From positions 679,069-743,068 of the forward strand of contig DDTH01000006.1 of assembly GCA_002344055.1 (NCBI GenBank): 64,000 bases of DNA, written 5' to 3'. Every line of letters begins with the position of its first letter. Within the stretch, counting starts at the first letter, position 1. The DNA is from Sphingomonadales bacterium UBA2369 (GTDB taxonomy: Bacteria; Pseudomonadota; Alphaproteobacteria; Sphingomonadales; Sphingomonadaceae). Positions 8,607-17,009 of this stretch are shown piece after piece. The notes under the pieces were generated by a model. The model ran no database searches. It saw nothing but the letters and a program-made list of their open reading frames with translations, and was not told the DNA's origin. Made by a program: the position numbers and the translations under genes.

Positions 8607-8677
8607 TGGCGTGTTGCGGGCTTCCGGTGGAGCGAAAAGACGCGTAGCGTTTCGCGACTGATCCCGGAGGCTGAAGC

Positions 8678-9670
8678 ATGACCATCACCCGCGCCTGGAC
8701 CCTCAAGCAGCGTCCGCAAGGCGTGCCGACGCACGCCGATTTCGAGCTGAAGACGCTTGAGCTGCCGCCGCTCGGCGAGGGCGAGGTGCGCGTTGCCAAC
8801 GAATGGCTCAGCGTCGATCCCTACATGCGCGGGCGGATGAACGACGTGAAGTCCTATGTCCCGCCTTTCCAGCTTGGCGAGCCGATGGATGGCGGCGCGG
8901 TCGGCCGCGTGATCGAAAGCCGCGCCGACGGCTATGCCGAGGGCGATCTCGTCCAGCACATGCTCGGCTGGCGCGACGTGGCGCAGGCCCCGGCGGCGGC
9001 GTTCAACAAGCTCCCCGCGCTCGGCGTCGCCGACCATCAATGGCTCGGCAATCTCGGCCTGACCGGCGGTACGGCCTATTGGGGCCTGCTCGACGCGGCC
9101 GAGGCGAAGGAAGGCGAGACGGTGTTCGTCTCCGCCGCTGCTGGCGCTGTCGGCTCGGCGGTGGTGCAGATCGCCAAGGCCAGGGGTATGACGGTCATCG
9201 GCTCGGCCGGCGGCGGGGAGAAATGCGCCTGGGTGAAGGAACTCGGCGCCGACGCGGTGATCGATTACAAGGCCGGTTCGATCGTGAAGGGCCTGCTCGC
9301 GGCCGCACCCAAGGGCATCGACGTCTATTTCGACAATGTCGGCGGCGACCATCTCGACGCTGCTCTGGCGGCCGCGCGCAGCAATGCCCGCTTCGCGATT
9401 TGCGGCCTGATCGAAGGCTATAACAGCGCCGAGCCGATGGGCCTGCGCTATCTGGCTCGCGTGATCGCGGCCCGCATCACGATCCGCGGTTTCCTGTTCC
9501 CGGACTATATGGGCCGCATGGCCGAATTCTACGCCGAGATGGGCCCGCTGGTGGCGAGCGGCAAAGTCACGTCGCGCGAAACGATCCACGACGGAATCGA
9601 GGCGATGCCCGACGCTTTCCTCGGCCTGTTCACTGGGGCGAACACCGGCAAGATGCTGGTTCGGGTTTAA
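8678..9670 (+). CDS. NADP-dependent oxidoreductase (medium-chain MDR, zinc-free)
   Basis: A 330-residue medium-chain dehydrogenase/reductase of the prostaglandin reductase / CurA-like branch. The N-terminal GroES-like domain contains LSVDPYMRGRM, typical of this branch; the Rossmann part has AAAGAVGSAVVQIAK (nucleotide-binding loop) and DVYFDNVGGDHLD. Zinc ligands of alcohol dehydrogenases are absent. Such enzymes reduce the double bond of alpha,beta-unsaturated carbonyls with NADPH in the cytoplasm. GGAGG precedes the ATG at a good distance. It ends convergently, four bases into the next gene. Confidence 0.88.
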   Translation: MTITRAWTLKQRPQGVPTHADFELKTLELPPLGEGEVRVANEWLSVDPYMRGRMNDVKSYVPPFQLGEPMDGGAVGRVIESRADGYAEGDLVQHMLGWRDVAQAPAAAFNKLPALGVADHQWLGNLGLTGGTAYWGLLDAAEAKEGETVFVSAAAGAVGSAVVQIAKARGMTVIGSAGGGEKCAWVKELGADAVIDYKAGSIVKGLLAAAPKGIDVYFDNVGGDHLDAALAAARSNARFAICGLIEGYNSAEPMGLRYLARVIAARITIRGFLFPDYMGRMAEFYAEMGPLVASGKVTSRETIHDGIEAMPDAFLGLFTGANTGKMLVRV

Positions 9671-10005
9671 GGATTGGTAGGAAACAGGCCTGGCGCCTTC
9701 CGTCGCGCGGCGCGTGTGGCGCGCAGGAAGTCGGCGTCGCTGAAATCGCCCGTAATTTCCTTCAGCGTTGCGACGACCTGATCCAGCAGCGCGCGCTCAT
9801 TCATGCCAGACCCGGGCGGCAGTACCCTAAGGTGATTGCGCACCTGGCCCAGATTGCTGGCCACGAGGAGCCAGTCTTCGAACCTTGGCTTTCCGTGCGG
9901 AGCGAGAATCTGGGCAGCCTGACGAAGAAGCCTCTCACAGTCGCCCACAGACAGAGAGGACTGCTGGGCCTCCCGATGCCCGATCTGTTTTTGCATCCGG
10001 CTCAT
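9667..10005 (-). CDS. Small hypothetical protein co-translated with the UdgX gene
   Basis: A 112-residue protein beginning MSRMQKQIGHREAQQ whose ATG overlaps the stop of the upstream UdgX gene (ATGA), so the two are almost certainly one transcript. It is predicted mostly helical and charged, with no signal peptide, membrane span or cysteine motif (one Cys). I do not recognise a family. The tight coupling suggests a small partner or regulator of the uracil-DNA protein, but no function can be read from the sequence. Confidence 0.6.
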   Translation of the reverse strand: MSRMQKQIGHREAQQSSLSVGDCERLLRQAAQILAPHGKPRFEDWLLVASNLGQVRNHLRVLPPGSGMNERALLDQVVATLKEITGDFSDADFLRATRAARRKAPGLFPTNP

Positions 10006-11462
10006 GAGAGCGCTTTCGCACGCTCCCCAATCCGCGCCAAATCCTGCACGAAGCGCGCATATTCCTTCCGCTTCGCTTCCTCGTTCGGGAGCCGCAGCAG
10101 GAAGCTCGGGTGCACCGTCACCCATGCCTCGCCGCCATCGTCGGGCAAGACCATTGGTTCGCCGCGGACGCGGCTGATCGTTATCGTCTTGCCGAACAGG
10201 CTGCGTGCGGCGGTCGCGCCTAAGGCGACCGTTAGCGGCGGACCGACCAAGGCACGCTCCTGCGCGAGCCACCAGCGGCAGGCCTCGATCTCGCCGGCAT
10301 CGGGCTTGCTGTGGATCCGGCGCTTGCCGCGCGGCTCGAACTTGAAATGCTTGACCGCGTTGGTGACGTAGGTCCGGGCACGATCGACCCCCGCCTCGGC
10401 CATGGCGCGGTCGAACAATTGCCCCGCCGGGCCGACGAACGGCCGCCCGGCCAGATCCTCCTGGTCGCCCGGCTGCTCGCCGACGAACATGATCGTGGCG
10501 TCGAGCGGGCCTTCGCCGAACACCATCTGCGTCGCGGGTTTGTAGAGCGGGCAGCGAGTGCAGCCCTTCGCCTCCTCCAGCAGCTTCTCCCAGGCCGCGA
10601 GCGTATTGCCGCCCGGCTGCATCGTCGCTTCCGCCGCCTCGGCGCGCGCCAGCCCCTCGCGCTCGATCCGGTCCAGCTGGCGCGCCGACGCCGCCACCAT
10701 CGCCACCTCGCGCTCTCGCGCGCCCGCGATCAATGGCGCGACCAAAGCCGTCTCCGGCATATTCTTCCAATACTTCTTCGGCATCTCCTTCAGCATCGCG
10801 CCGATCTTCAGCCGCGCGGGATTGAAGATGCTGGAATAATAGGTCTTCCAGATCTCCTCGACCGGATCGCCCTCCGGCGCATCCGCCCGGCTCGCGCCGG
10901 GGCTCTCGCTCAACGTCTCGCCGTCCCAATGGATCGACAGCTCCGGAGTCAGAATCGACCAGCGCATTCCGGCGAAACGACGGACGAAGAAGCCGGCATT
11001 GGTCCGGACGATATGATGATCCGGCTCGAACCAGGCGACGAAGCGCGCGGCGCCGTCCGCGTCCGCCACCTCGCGGAAGCGGACGAACGCCCGCATCTTG
11101 TGGATGTCACGGCGGACCTCCTTCGCCATCCCTTCCAGCCGCCGCATGCGCGGGTCGGCGCTGTCGTCGAGCGCCTTCGGCTCACCCCGCAACCGGCAGA
11201 GCAAGGCGTAGAGCAAGGCGAAGCGCTCCGGGTCGCTATGGCAGATTACCGACTGGGCGAGGCTGATGAAGCCCTTGGGCACGTTGAACGCCGCGCCGCC
11301 CGCTGCCGGCAGCGGCGCGCCGACGTCAGCGAACAGATCGCCCGGTTCCCCGCCGACCCGCCAGTCCACCTCGCCCGGCGCCACGCCCGCCATCGCCAGC
11401 GTGCGCGCCGCATCCCGCCAGTCGTCGAAATCGTCCGGCGTGGCGAGGGTGACGGCATGCAT
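10002..11462 (-). CDS. UdgX-type uracil-DNA binding protein fused to TIGR03915-type DNA-repair domain
   Basis: A fused protein of 486 residues from the ATG at 11462 (MHAVTLATPDDFDDW is the usual family start; GTG at 11507 and ATG at 11480 are alternatives). The first 240 residues match the putative DNA-repair domain family TIGR03915. From about 285 to the end is a family-4-like uracil-DNA glycosylase fold with CTRC (301-304), GEQPGDQED (328-336), KRRIHSKP (380-387) and HPSFLLRLP near 452. In UdgX the His of RRIH (here His384) attacks the abasic carbon and crosslinks the protein to DNA at uracil. It is coupled to a 112-residue gene, and its usual radical SAM partner lies 2.6 kb away on the same strand. 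Confidence 0.9.
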   Translation of the reverse strand: MHAVTLATPDDFDDWRDAARTLAMAGVAPGEVDWRVGGEPGDLFADVGAPLPAAGGAAFNVPKGFISLAQSVICHSDPERFALLYALLCRLRGEPKALDDSADPRMRRLEGMAKEVRRDIHKMRAFVRFREVADADGAARFVAWFEPDHHIVRTNAGFFVRRFAGMRWSILTPELSIHWDGETLSESPGASRADAPEGDPVEEIWKTYYSSIFNPARLKIGAMLKEMPKKYWKNMPETALVAPLIAGAREREVAMVAASARQLDRIEREGLARAEAAEATMQPGGNTLAAWEKLLEEAKGCTRCPLYKPATQMVFGEGPLDATIMFVGEQPGDQEDLAGRPFVGPAGQLFDRAMAEAGVDRARTYVTNAVKHFKFEPRGKRRIHSKPDAGEIEACRWWLAQERALVGPPLTVALGATAARSLFGKTITISRVRGEPMVLPDDGGEAWVTVHPSFLLRLPNEEAKRKEYARFVQDLARIGERAKALS

Positions 11463-11547
11463 GACGGCCAACTTTCCCATCGCCGGATCAAAGTCGCGGG
11501 CGCACACCGGGTTCCCGCCGGGGTGATTATGCCCCTAAGAAGGGCAC

Positions 11548-12240
11548 ATGACCCTGATCCTCTATTATCACCCCTTTTCGTCCTACTGCCAGAAAGCGCT
11601 GATGGCGCTTTATGAGAAGGAGGTCGATTTCGAGCCGTTCAAGGTCGATCTCGGCGATCCGCAGGGGCGGGCGATGTTCCAGGCGGTGTGGGCCTACGCC
11701 AAATTCCCGGTGCTGCACGATATCGATACGGGCGCGACCATCCCGGAGGCGTCGATCATCTGCGAATATGTCGACGGTCTCAGCAACAATGGCGTGCGGT
11801 TGGTGCCGACCGATCCGGAGGAGGCGCGCCGCGTCCGCATCTTCGATCGCGTGCTCGACAATTATCTGCACACGCCGATGCAGAAGATCGTCGCCGACCG
11901 GCTGCGGCCCGAAGGCCAGCGCGATCCCTATGGCGTCGCCGAAGCACGGGCGCTGATCGCCAGCAGCTACGACATTCTCGAAAGCCGTCTCTTCGATGTC
12001 GGATGGTTCTCGGGGCGCGAGTTCAGCCTGGCCGACTGCGCCGCCGCGCCGCCGCTTTTCTATGCCGCGAAGCTGGCCCCGCTCGACAAGCACCGACGCC
12101 TGCGGGCCTATTTGCAGCGCGTGATGGAACGGCCGTCGTTCAAGCGCTGTTTGGACGAAGCGCGTGATTTCCGGCCTTATTTTCCGGGCGCGCCAGAGGA
12201 TGACGACTGGGCCGACAAGGCCGACCAGATGGCGTTCTGA
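11548..12240 (+). CDS. Glutathione S-transferase family protein
   Basis: A 230-residue cytosolic GST. The N-terminal thioredoxin-like domain starts with LYYHPFSSYCQKALMALYEK, with the Ser/Cys pair in the glutathione-activating position, and ends with PEASIICEYVD, where the Glu-Ser-type element that holds the gamma-glutamyl group is represented by EAS. The helical C-terminal domain includes FSLADCAAAPPLFYA. It probably conjugates or reduces electrophilic compounds with glutathione. It heads a four-gene operon with a one-span peptide, a metallo-hydrolase and another small membrane protein. Confidence 0.88.
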   Translation: MTLILYYHPFSSYCQKALMALYEKEVDFEPFKVDLGDPQGRAMFQAVWAYAKFPVLHDIDTGATIPEASIICEYVDGLSNNGVRLVPTDPEEARRVRIFDRVLDNYLHTPMQKIVADRLRPEGQRDPYGVAEARALIASSYDILESRLFDVGWFSGREFSLADCAAAPPLFYAAKLAPLDKHRRLRAYLQRVMERPSFKRCLDEARDFRPYFPGAPEDDDWADKADQMAF

Positions 12241-12241
12241 G

Positions 12242-12394
12242 GTGGACGAGCCGGAGGCCCCGAGGCGCTCGCTCGCGCCGGTTGCAGCGGGTCTGGTGAT
12301 CGCGACCGTCGTGATCGCGCCGATCGCGGCCTGGCTCTACTCGCGCGCGACCCAAGACCGGGTCGACCGGCAGACCGACAACCGGCTGCGGTGA
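12242..12394 (+). CDS. Small single-span membrane protein
   Basis: A 50-residue peptide starting at a GTG one base after the GST stop and ending in a TGA that overlaps the GTG of the next gene (GTGA). An acidic/basic start (DEPEAPRR) is followed by one hydrophobic helix (about residues 11-33) and a charged tail. The two overlapped junctions argue that it is real. Function unknown; it may anchor or assist the neighbouring enzymes at the membrane. Confidence 0.55.
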   Translation: MDEPEAPRRSLAPVAAGLVIATVVIAPIAAWLYSRATQDRVDRQTDNRLR

Positions 12395-13230
12395 AGATCC
12401 ACCACCTCAATTGCGGCACCTGCTGCCCGATCGGCGGGCGGCTGTTCGACGGCAGCAGCGACGCGCTCCACGCGCATCTGGTCTGCCACTGCCTGCTGAT
12501 CGAAAGCGACGCGGGACTGGTGCTGGTCGACACCGGCTTCGGCACCCGCGACATCGCCAATGATCACCGGCTCAGCGGGTTTGTCCGCAATGTTGTGAAG
12601 CCGGTGCTGCGTCCGGCAGAGACGGCGCTGGCGCAGGTCAAGGCGCTCGGCTTCAGCCATCTCGACGTTCGCCACATCCTCGTGACCCATCTGGACAGCG
12701 ATCATGCCGGCGGGCTCGAGGATTTCCCCAACGCCATTGTCCATGTCACGTCGCGCGAAAAGGAGGCCGCGGATCAGCGCAAAGGCGGGCTGCTGGTGGG
12801 CAAGGGCCGCTACCGGCCCGAACAATGGAATGAGGTGAAGAGCTGGCGGCTCTACCCCTTTGGCGGCGGCGATCGCTGGTTCGGCTTCGACGCGGTGCGC
12901 GATCTCGACGGTCTGCCGCCAGAAATTCTGCTCGTGCCCCTGCCCGGCCACACCTGGGGGCATAGCGGCGTCGCGATCCGCGAGGCTGGCGGCAAGTGGC
13001 TGCTCCACGCCGGCGACTCCTATTTCTATCGCGGCGAAGTGGGCGGGGAGCATTATTCGTGCCCACCCGGCATGAGGTTCTATCAGCGCCTGATGGAAGT
13101 CGACCGCAAGGCCCGCTTGGCCAATCTGGGGCGCCTCCGCCGGCTAGCCGTCGAACAGGCCGCCAAAGTGCGCCTGTTCAGCGCTCACGATGCCATGGAA
13201 TTCGATCTGCTCGCGGGAGGCAAAGGATGA
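12391..13230 (+). CDS. MBL-fold metallo-hydrolase (lactonase-like)
   Basis: A 279-residue metallo-beta-lactamase-fold enzyme. The metal motif THLDSDHAGG (HxxDxDH type, near residue 93) is complete, followed by LPGHTWGHSG, HAGDSYFY and a late FSAHDAMEFD histidine, the usual two-zinc site. The beginning HHLNCGTCCP and the DTGFGTRD loop resemble the lactonase/AttM-like branch, which hydrolyses lactones including acyl-homoserine lactones; the true substrate cannot be read. No signal peptide. It is translationally coupled to small membrane proteins on both sides. Confidence 0.82.
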   Translation: MKIHHLNCGTCCPIGGRLFDGSSDALHAHLVCHCLLIESDAGLVLVDTGFGTRDIANDHRLSGFVRNVVKPVLRPAETALAQVKALGFSHLDVRHILVTHLDSDHAGGLEDFPNAIVHVTSREKEAADQRKGGLLVGKGRYRPEQWNEVKSWRLYPFGGGDRWFGFDAVRDLDGLPPEILLVPLPGHTWGHSGVAIREAGGKWLLHAGDSYFYRGEVGGEHYSCPPGMRFYQRLMEVDRKARLANLGRLRRLAVEQAAKVRLFSAHDAMEFDLLAGGKG

Positions 13231-13448
13231 AAATCGGCAAGGCGCTCCTGAGCCTGCTCGGCATCGGCGCGATCTTCGGCACTTATCTCGCGCTGCTGTT
13301 TCGCGATGACTGGCTGATGGCAATTCCGGTTACGCTGATCGGCATGGCCTTCCTGGCGATGGCGTGGGTCGGCGCCCGGCATGTTGCAAAGCATGGCGAA
13401 GAGCCGGGAGAGGCGCGCTTCGATACGCGCAATCCCGAACAGGAATAG
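13227..13448 (+). CDS. Small two-span membrane protein
   Basis: A 73-residue protein whose ATG overlaps the metallo-hydrolase stop (ATGA), preceded by GGAGG at 13217-13221. Two hydrophobic helices (about 5-22 and 29-49) are followed by a short charged tail ending RNPEQE. I do not recognise a family. It is the last gene of the GST operon and converges with the hemerythrin gene 17 bases away. Confidence 0.6.
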   Translation: MKIGKALLSLLGIGAIFGTYLALLFRDDWLMAIPVTLIGMAFLAMAWVGARHVAKHGEEPGEARFDTRNPEQE

Positions 13449-13465
13449 AAGCGGGTCGGCGCCGC

Positions 13466-13948
13466 TTATTCCCGCGCATCCCCCGGCATCTCGGTTTCCG
13501 CCCGCTCCAGTTCCTTCGGCTTGCGGCGTGCGAACACCTTCGCGATCTCCGCTTCCTTGGTCTTGCTCAATTCCTTCGCGGCCTCGGGGAACATCTCCTT
13601 CTCCTCCTCCTCGATATGGTGGAGGTAACGCTCGCGCATGGATTTGAATTTCGACATCCAGAACAGCGAACTCGTATCCTTTTCGACCAGTTCGCCGAGA
13701 AAATCGTCGATTTCCTTATGCTCGGAAACCGAATGCCGCGCCTCGTCGCGGAGCTCCGGATTGGCGAGCATCACCGAATAGAGCGCCTCTTCCTCGGCGG
13801 CGGCGTGGGCCTGCAATTCGACGCGCAATATGTCGAACAGCTCCTGCCGCTCCTCGTCCTTGCGCGACGTATCCTCGATCCGCGCGATCAGTTCGCGGTG
13901 GCGGTCGTGATCGGCCTTCAGTTCGGCATAGATTTTGGCGTCGGCCAT
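13466..13948 (-). CDS. Hemerythrin HHE domain-containing protein
   Basis: A 160-residue helical protein with the histidine/glutamate pattern of the HHE cation-binding family: HDRHRELI near residue 14, QAHAAAEEEALY near 50, SEHKEIDDFL near 80 and HHIEEEEKEMFP near 113. These residues would form a di-iron site binding oxygen or nitric oxide, or storing iron, in the cytoplasm. It sits between the GST operon and the radical SAM gene and splits the DNA-repair locus. A stress role is likely from the family; the specific ligand is unknown. Confidence 0.85.
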   Translation of the reverse strand: MADAKIYAELKADHDRHRELIARIEDTSRKDEERQELFDILRVELQAHAAAEEEALYSVMLANPELRDEARHSVSEHKEIDDFLGELVEKDTSSLFWMSKFKSMRERYLHHIEEEEKEMFPEAAKELSKTKEAEIAKVFARRKPKELERAETEMPGDARE

Positions 13949-14017
13949 CGGCGTGAATCTCCCTCTGGAGCGGCTACAACCGACCAGAGCCGGACCCGTT
14001 TCACCTGCGAATCACTC

Positions 14018-15262
14018 TCACGCGGCGAACAATTCCAGTTGCTCGGTTTTCGGTCGCAGCCGTGCGCTCAGATCGGCCCGGTCGGTCAGCGCAGTGGGGC
14101 GCCAGTCGGCGGTCACCAGGAACGGCCGCACCTTCGCGATCGACACGGTCAGCCGGGCAATGTCGTCGAGCCGCAATCGGCGCAGCCGCCGGGAGGTGAG
14201 GATGCGGTTCACCGCTTTCACCCCCAGTCCCGGCACGCGCAGCAAGGCCTCACGGGGCGCCCGGTTCACATCGACCGGGAAATGCTCGCGGAATTTCAGC
14301 GCCCAGGCGAGTTTGGGGTCGATGTCGAGTGGCAGCATCCCATCCGCCCCCGCCGCCTCGCTCACCTCCTGCGGCGCGAAGCCGTAGAAGCGCATCAGCC
14401 AGTCGGACTGATAAAGCCGGTGCTCACGCATCAAAGGCGGTCGTTTCAGCGGCAGCACCGCGCTGGCGTCCGGAATGGGCGAGAAGGCGGAATAATAGAC
14501 GCGTCGCAGGCTGAAGAGGTCATACAGGCTGCTCGCCTTGCCGATGACCGCCTTGTCGTCCGCCGCGTCGGCGCCGACGATCATCTGCGTCGATTGCCCC
14601 GCCGGTGCGAATTTCGGCGCGCTTTTGTAGCGTTTGCGCGCATCCTTCGTGTCGACGATCGCCGCCTTCATGCCGCCCATTGCGCCTTCGATTCGCGCCG
14701 CGCTCTTCTCGGGCGCGAGCCTGGTCAGCCCGGCGACGGTCGGCAGCTCGACATTGATCGACACGCGGTCGGCATACAGGCCGGCGAGATGGACCAGCTC
14801 GGGATCGGCGTCCGGGATCGTCTTCAGATGGATGTAGCCGCGGAAATCATGATCCTCGCGCAAGGCGCGCGCGACTTCGACGATCTGCTCCATCGTGTAG
14901 TTGGACGATCTGATGATGCCCGAGGAAAGGAACAGGCCCTCGATATAATTGCGCTTGTAGAAAGCGAGGGTGAGATGGACGACTTCCGCCGCCGTGAACC
15001 GCGCCCGCCGCACGTTCGAACTCTTGCGGTTGATGCAATAATGGCAGTCGAACACGCAGCTATTGGTCAGCAGGATCTTCAGCAGGCTGATGCAGCGCCC
15101 GTCCGGCGCATAGGCATGGCAGATGCCCATCCCCTCGGTCGAGCCAATGCCCTTGCCGCCGCGACTGTCGCGCTTCACCGACCCGGACGAGGCGCAGGAC
15201 GCATCATATTTCGCCGCGTCGGCGAGAATCGCCAGCTTTTCGCGGGTATCCAGCTGCGCCAT
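14018..15262 (-). CDS. Putative DNA modification/repair radical SAM protein (TIGR03916-like)
   Basis: A 414-residue radical SAM enzyme with CX3CX2C (Cys69, Cys73, Cys76 in CVFDCHYC) for the 4Fe-4S cluster that cleaves S-adenosylmethionine. The C-terminal part holds a helix-hairpin-helix (APREALLRVPGLGVKAVNRI, about residues 322-342) that should bind DNA, and the protein ends EQLELFAA, close to the beta-clamp-binding consensus QL[SD]LF. This family is normally encoded beside the TIGR03915/UdgX protein found at 10002-11462. A perfect alphaproteobacterial LexA box lies directly upstream, so SOS control is expected. Its reaction is unknown. Confidence 0.88.
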   Translation of the reverse strand: MAQLDTREKLAILADAAKYDASCASSGSVKRDSRGGKGIGSTEGMGICHAYAPDGRCISLLKILLTNSCVFDCHYCINRKSSNVRRARFTAAEVVHLTLAFYKRNYIEGLFLSSGIIRSSNYTMEQIVEVARALREDHDFRGYIHLKTIPDADPELVHLAGLYADRVSINVELPTVAGLTRLAPEKSAARIEGAMGGMKAAIVDTKDARKRYKSAPKFAPAGQSTQMIVGADAADDKAVIGKASSLYDLFSLRRVYYSAFSPIPDASAVLPLKRPPLMREHRLYQSDWLMRFYGFAPQEVSEAAGADGMLPLDIDPKLAWALKFREHFPVDVNRAPREALLRVPGLGVKAVNRILTSRRLRRLRLDDIARLTVSIAKVRPFLVTADWRPTALTDRADLSARLRPKTEQLELFAA

Positions 15263-15264
15263 TC

Positions 15265-15279
15265 GTTCGATTTATGTTC
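15265..15279 (-). promoter_or_regulatory. LexA (SOS) box of the radical SAM gene
   Basis: GTTC-GATTTAT-GTTC on the + strand (GAAC-N7-GAAC read with the gene) is a perfect direct-repeat LexA operator of the alphaproteobacterial type. It ends two bases before the start codon, where bound LexA would block initiation. The same TTTATGTTC half occurs in the box at 61445. Confidence 0.75.
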
Positions 15280-15318
15280 CAGTGCTCTTGCTGTCCAGAT
15301 ACAAAGCGAAACAATGGC

Positions 15319-16971
15319 TTAAGCCGCTTCCAGCAATTTACCCGCCTGAGCCCGCGCCTCATCGGTGATCGCGGCACCGGAAAGCATCCGCGCAATCTCC
15401 TCGCGCCGGTCCGCCGGGTCGAGCGCGGCGACGCCGGTGCGGGTAATCGTGCCGTCATTGCTCTTCGCGATCAGGAAATGCTGGTTGCCGCGTGCCGCGA
15501 CCTGCGGCGAATGGGTGACGACCAGCACCTGGCTTTCCGCGGCCAGCCGGTGCAGCCGCTCGCCGATCGCGCTCGCCACCGCGCCGCCGACACCGCGGTC
15601 GATCTCGTCGAAGATCATCGTCGTCGCACCGCCCGCCTCGGCCAGCGCCACCTTCAGCGCCAGGATGAAGCGCGACAATTCGCCGCCCGACGCAATCTTG
15701 GTCAGCGGCCCGAACGGCGCGCCCGGATTGGTCGACACTTCGAACGCCACCCGGTCGCGGCCAGCCGGGCCGGGTTCTGTCGCATCTATCGCCGTCCGCA
15801 GCCGCGCCGCGTCGAGCTTCAGCGGGGCAAGTTCGTCGGCCACTGCCTTGTCGAGCCGTGCCGCGGCTTCGCGGCGCTGTGCCGACAGGGCGTCGGCGGC
15901 GCGATCATAGCTGCCGCGCGCGTCCGTCAATGCGGCTTCGAGCGCGGCGATCCGCTCCCCGCTTGCCTCGATCGCACCTTGCCGGGTCTGAAGATCGGCC
16001 AGCAGTCTGGCCAGTTCATCCGGCTGCACGCGATGCTTGCGCGCCATCGCCCTTATGTCGAACAGCCGCGCTTCGGCCTCGTCCAGCCGCTCCGGCGAGA
16101 AAGCGAGCGCATCCGTGGCCGCCTCCAATTTCTCCTCGCCCAGCGATCCTTCGATGATCGCTCGATCCAGCGCCGCGAGCGCGTCGGTGAGTAGAGGATG
16201 CGATTCCGCGACCCGGTCGAGCTTCCGCGCCGCTTGCCTGAGTTGCGACAGACCCGCCTCCGCGCCGCTCACCAGGGCGGTCACATTCTGCAGATCCTCG
16301 GCGATCCGGGCGCCGGCCTGCATCCGCGCCCGTTCATCGGCCAAGGCCGCCTCTTCCCCCGGTTCCGGCGCGAGCGCGGTCAATTCCGTCACGGCATGGT
16401 CCAGCCACTCGCGGTCCCGCTCCGCCGCTCCGGCTTCTTCCAGCGCGGCGTCGAGCGCCGCCTGCGCCGCTTCGACGCCGCGCCAGGCTTGGGCCACCGC
16501 GTGGGTGTCCGCTCCGGCAAAAACATCGAGCAAGGCGCGGTGGCCGCGCGGATTCAGCAAACCGCGATCGTCCTGCTGGCCGTGAATCTCGACCAGGGCG
16601 GCACCCAGTTCGCGCAGCAGCCCCGCCGACACCGCCTGATCGTTGACGAAGGCGCGGCTGCCGCCATCGGCGCGCACTGTCCGCCGTACGATCACCGGCT
16701 CGTCCGCTTCGCTCTCGAGGTCATTGTCGGCGAGCAGGGCTCGTGCGGGATGACCGGCCGCGACCTCGAACGTCGCCGTTACCGCCGCCTGCGCCTGCCC
16801 GGCCCGCACCAGGGATGTGTCCGCGCGCGACCCGAGCGCCAGCCCCAGAGCGTCCAGCAATATGGATTTGCCCGCACCCGTTTCGCCGGTGAGCACGCCC
16901 AGGCCGCCGCCAAACTCGAGGTCCAGCGTCTCGATCAGCACGACGTCGCGCACGGAAAGAGCGGTCAGCAT
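15319..16971 (-). CDS. recN: DNA repair protein RecN
   Basis: A 550-residue SMC-like ATPase, the normal length for RecN. Walker A GETGAGKS lies near residue 30; two long coiled-coil arms rich in Ala, Arg and Glu fill 150-370; SGGELSRFILALK (ABC signature) and TMIFDEIDRGVGG (Walker B) lie near 430-475, then HSPQVAARG. RecN holds broken DNA ends together during recombinational repair in the cytoplasm. It follows bamD on the same strand, a pairing common in alphaproteobacteria. No LexA box is visible upstream, so it may be read with bamD. Confidence 0.95.
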   Translation of the reverse strand: MLTALSVRDVVLIETLDLEFGGGLGVLTGETGAGKSILLDALGLALGSRADTSLVRAGQAQAAVTATFEVAAGHPARALLADNDLESEADEPVIVRRTVRADGGSRAFVNDQAVSAGLLRELGAALVEIHGQQDDRGLLNPRGHRALLDVFAGADTHAVAQAWRGVEAAQAALDAALEEAGAAERDREWLDHAVTELTALAPEPGEEAALADERARMQAGARIAEDLQNVTALVSGAEAGLSQLRQAARKLDRVAESHPLLTDALAALDRAIIEGSLGEEKLEAATDALAFSPERLDEAEARLFDIRAMARKHRVQPDELARLLADLQTRQGAIEASGERIAALEAALTDARGSYDRAADALSAQRREAAARLDKAVADELAPLKLDAARLRTAIDATEPGPAGRDRVAFEVSTNPGAPFGPLTKIASGGELSRFILALKVALAEAGGATTMIFDEIDRGVGGAVASAIGERLHRLAAESQVLVVTHSPQVAARGNQHFLIAKSNDGTITRTGVAALDPADRREEIARMLSGAAITDEARAQAGKLLEAA

Positions 16972-17009
16972 CGCCGCTCCTTAAGCCATGCGGGCAGTGG
17001 CCGGAAAGC

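Noticed and set aside
6240..8681. Long + strand frame (813 codons)
   Set aside because: Shadow of the rhodanese gene and antisense to the nucleotidyltransferase and tRNA.
9670..10929. 420-codon reverse frame containing the small UdgX partner
   Set aside because: Only the last 112 codons, from the ATG overlapping the UdgX stop, look coding; the rest is a shadow of UdgX.
13364..15322. Long + strand frame (652 codons)
   Set aside because: Antisense to the hemerythrin and radical SAM genes, whose motifs are intact.
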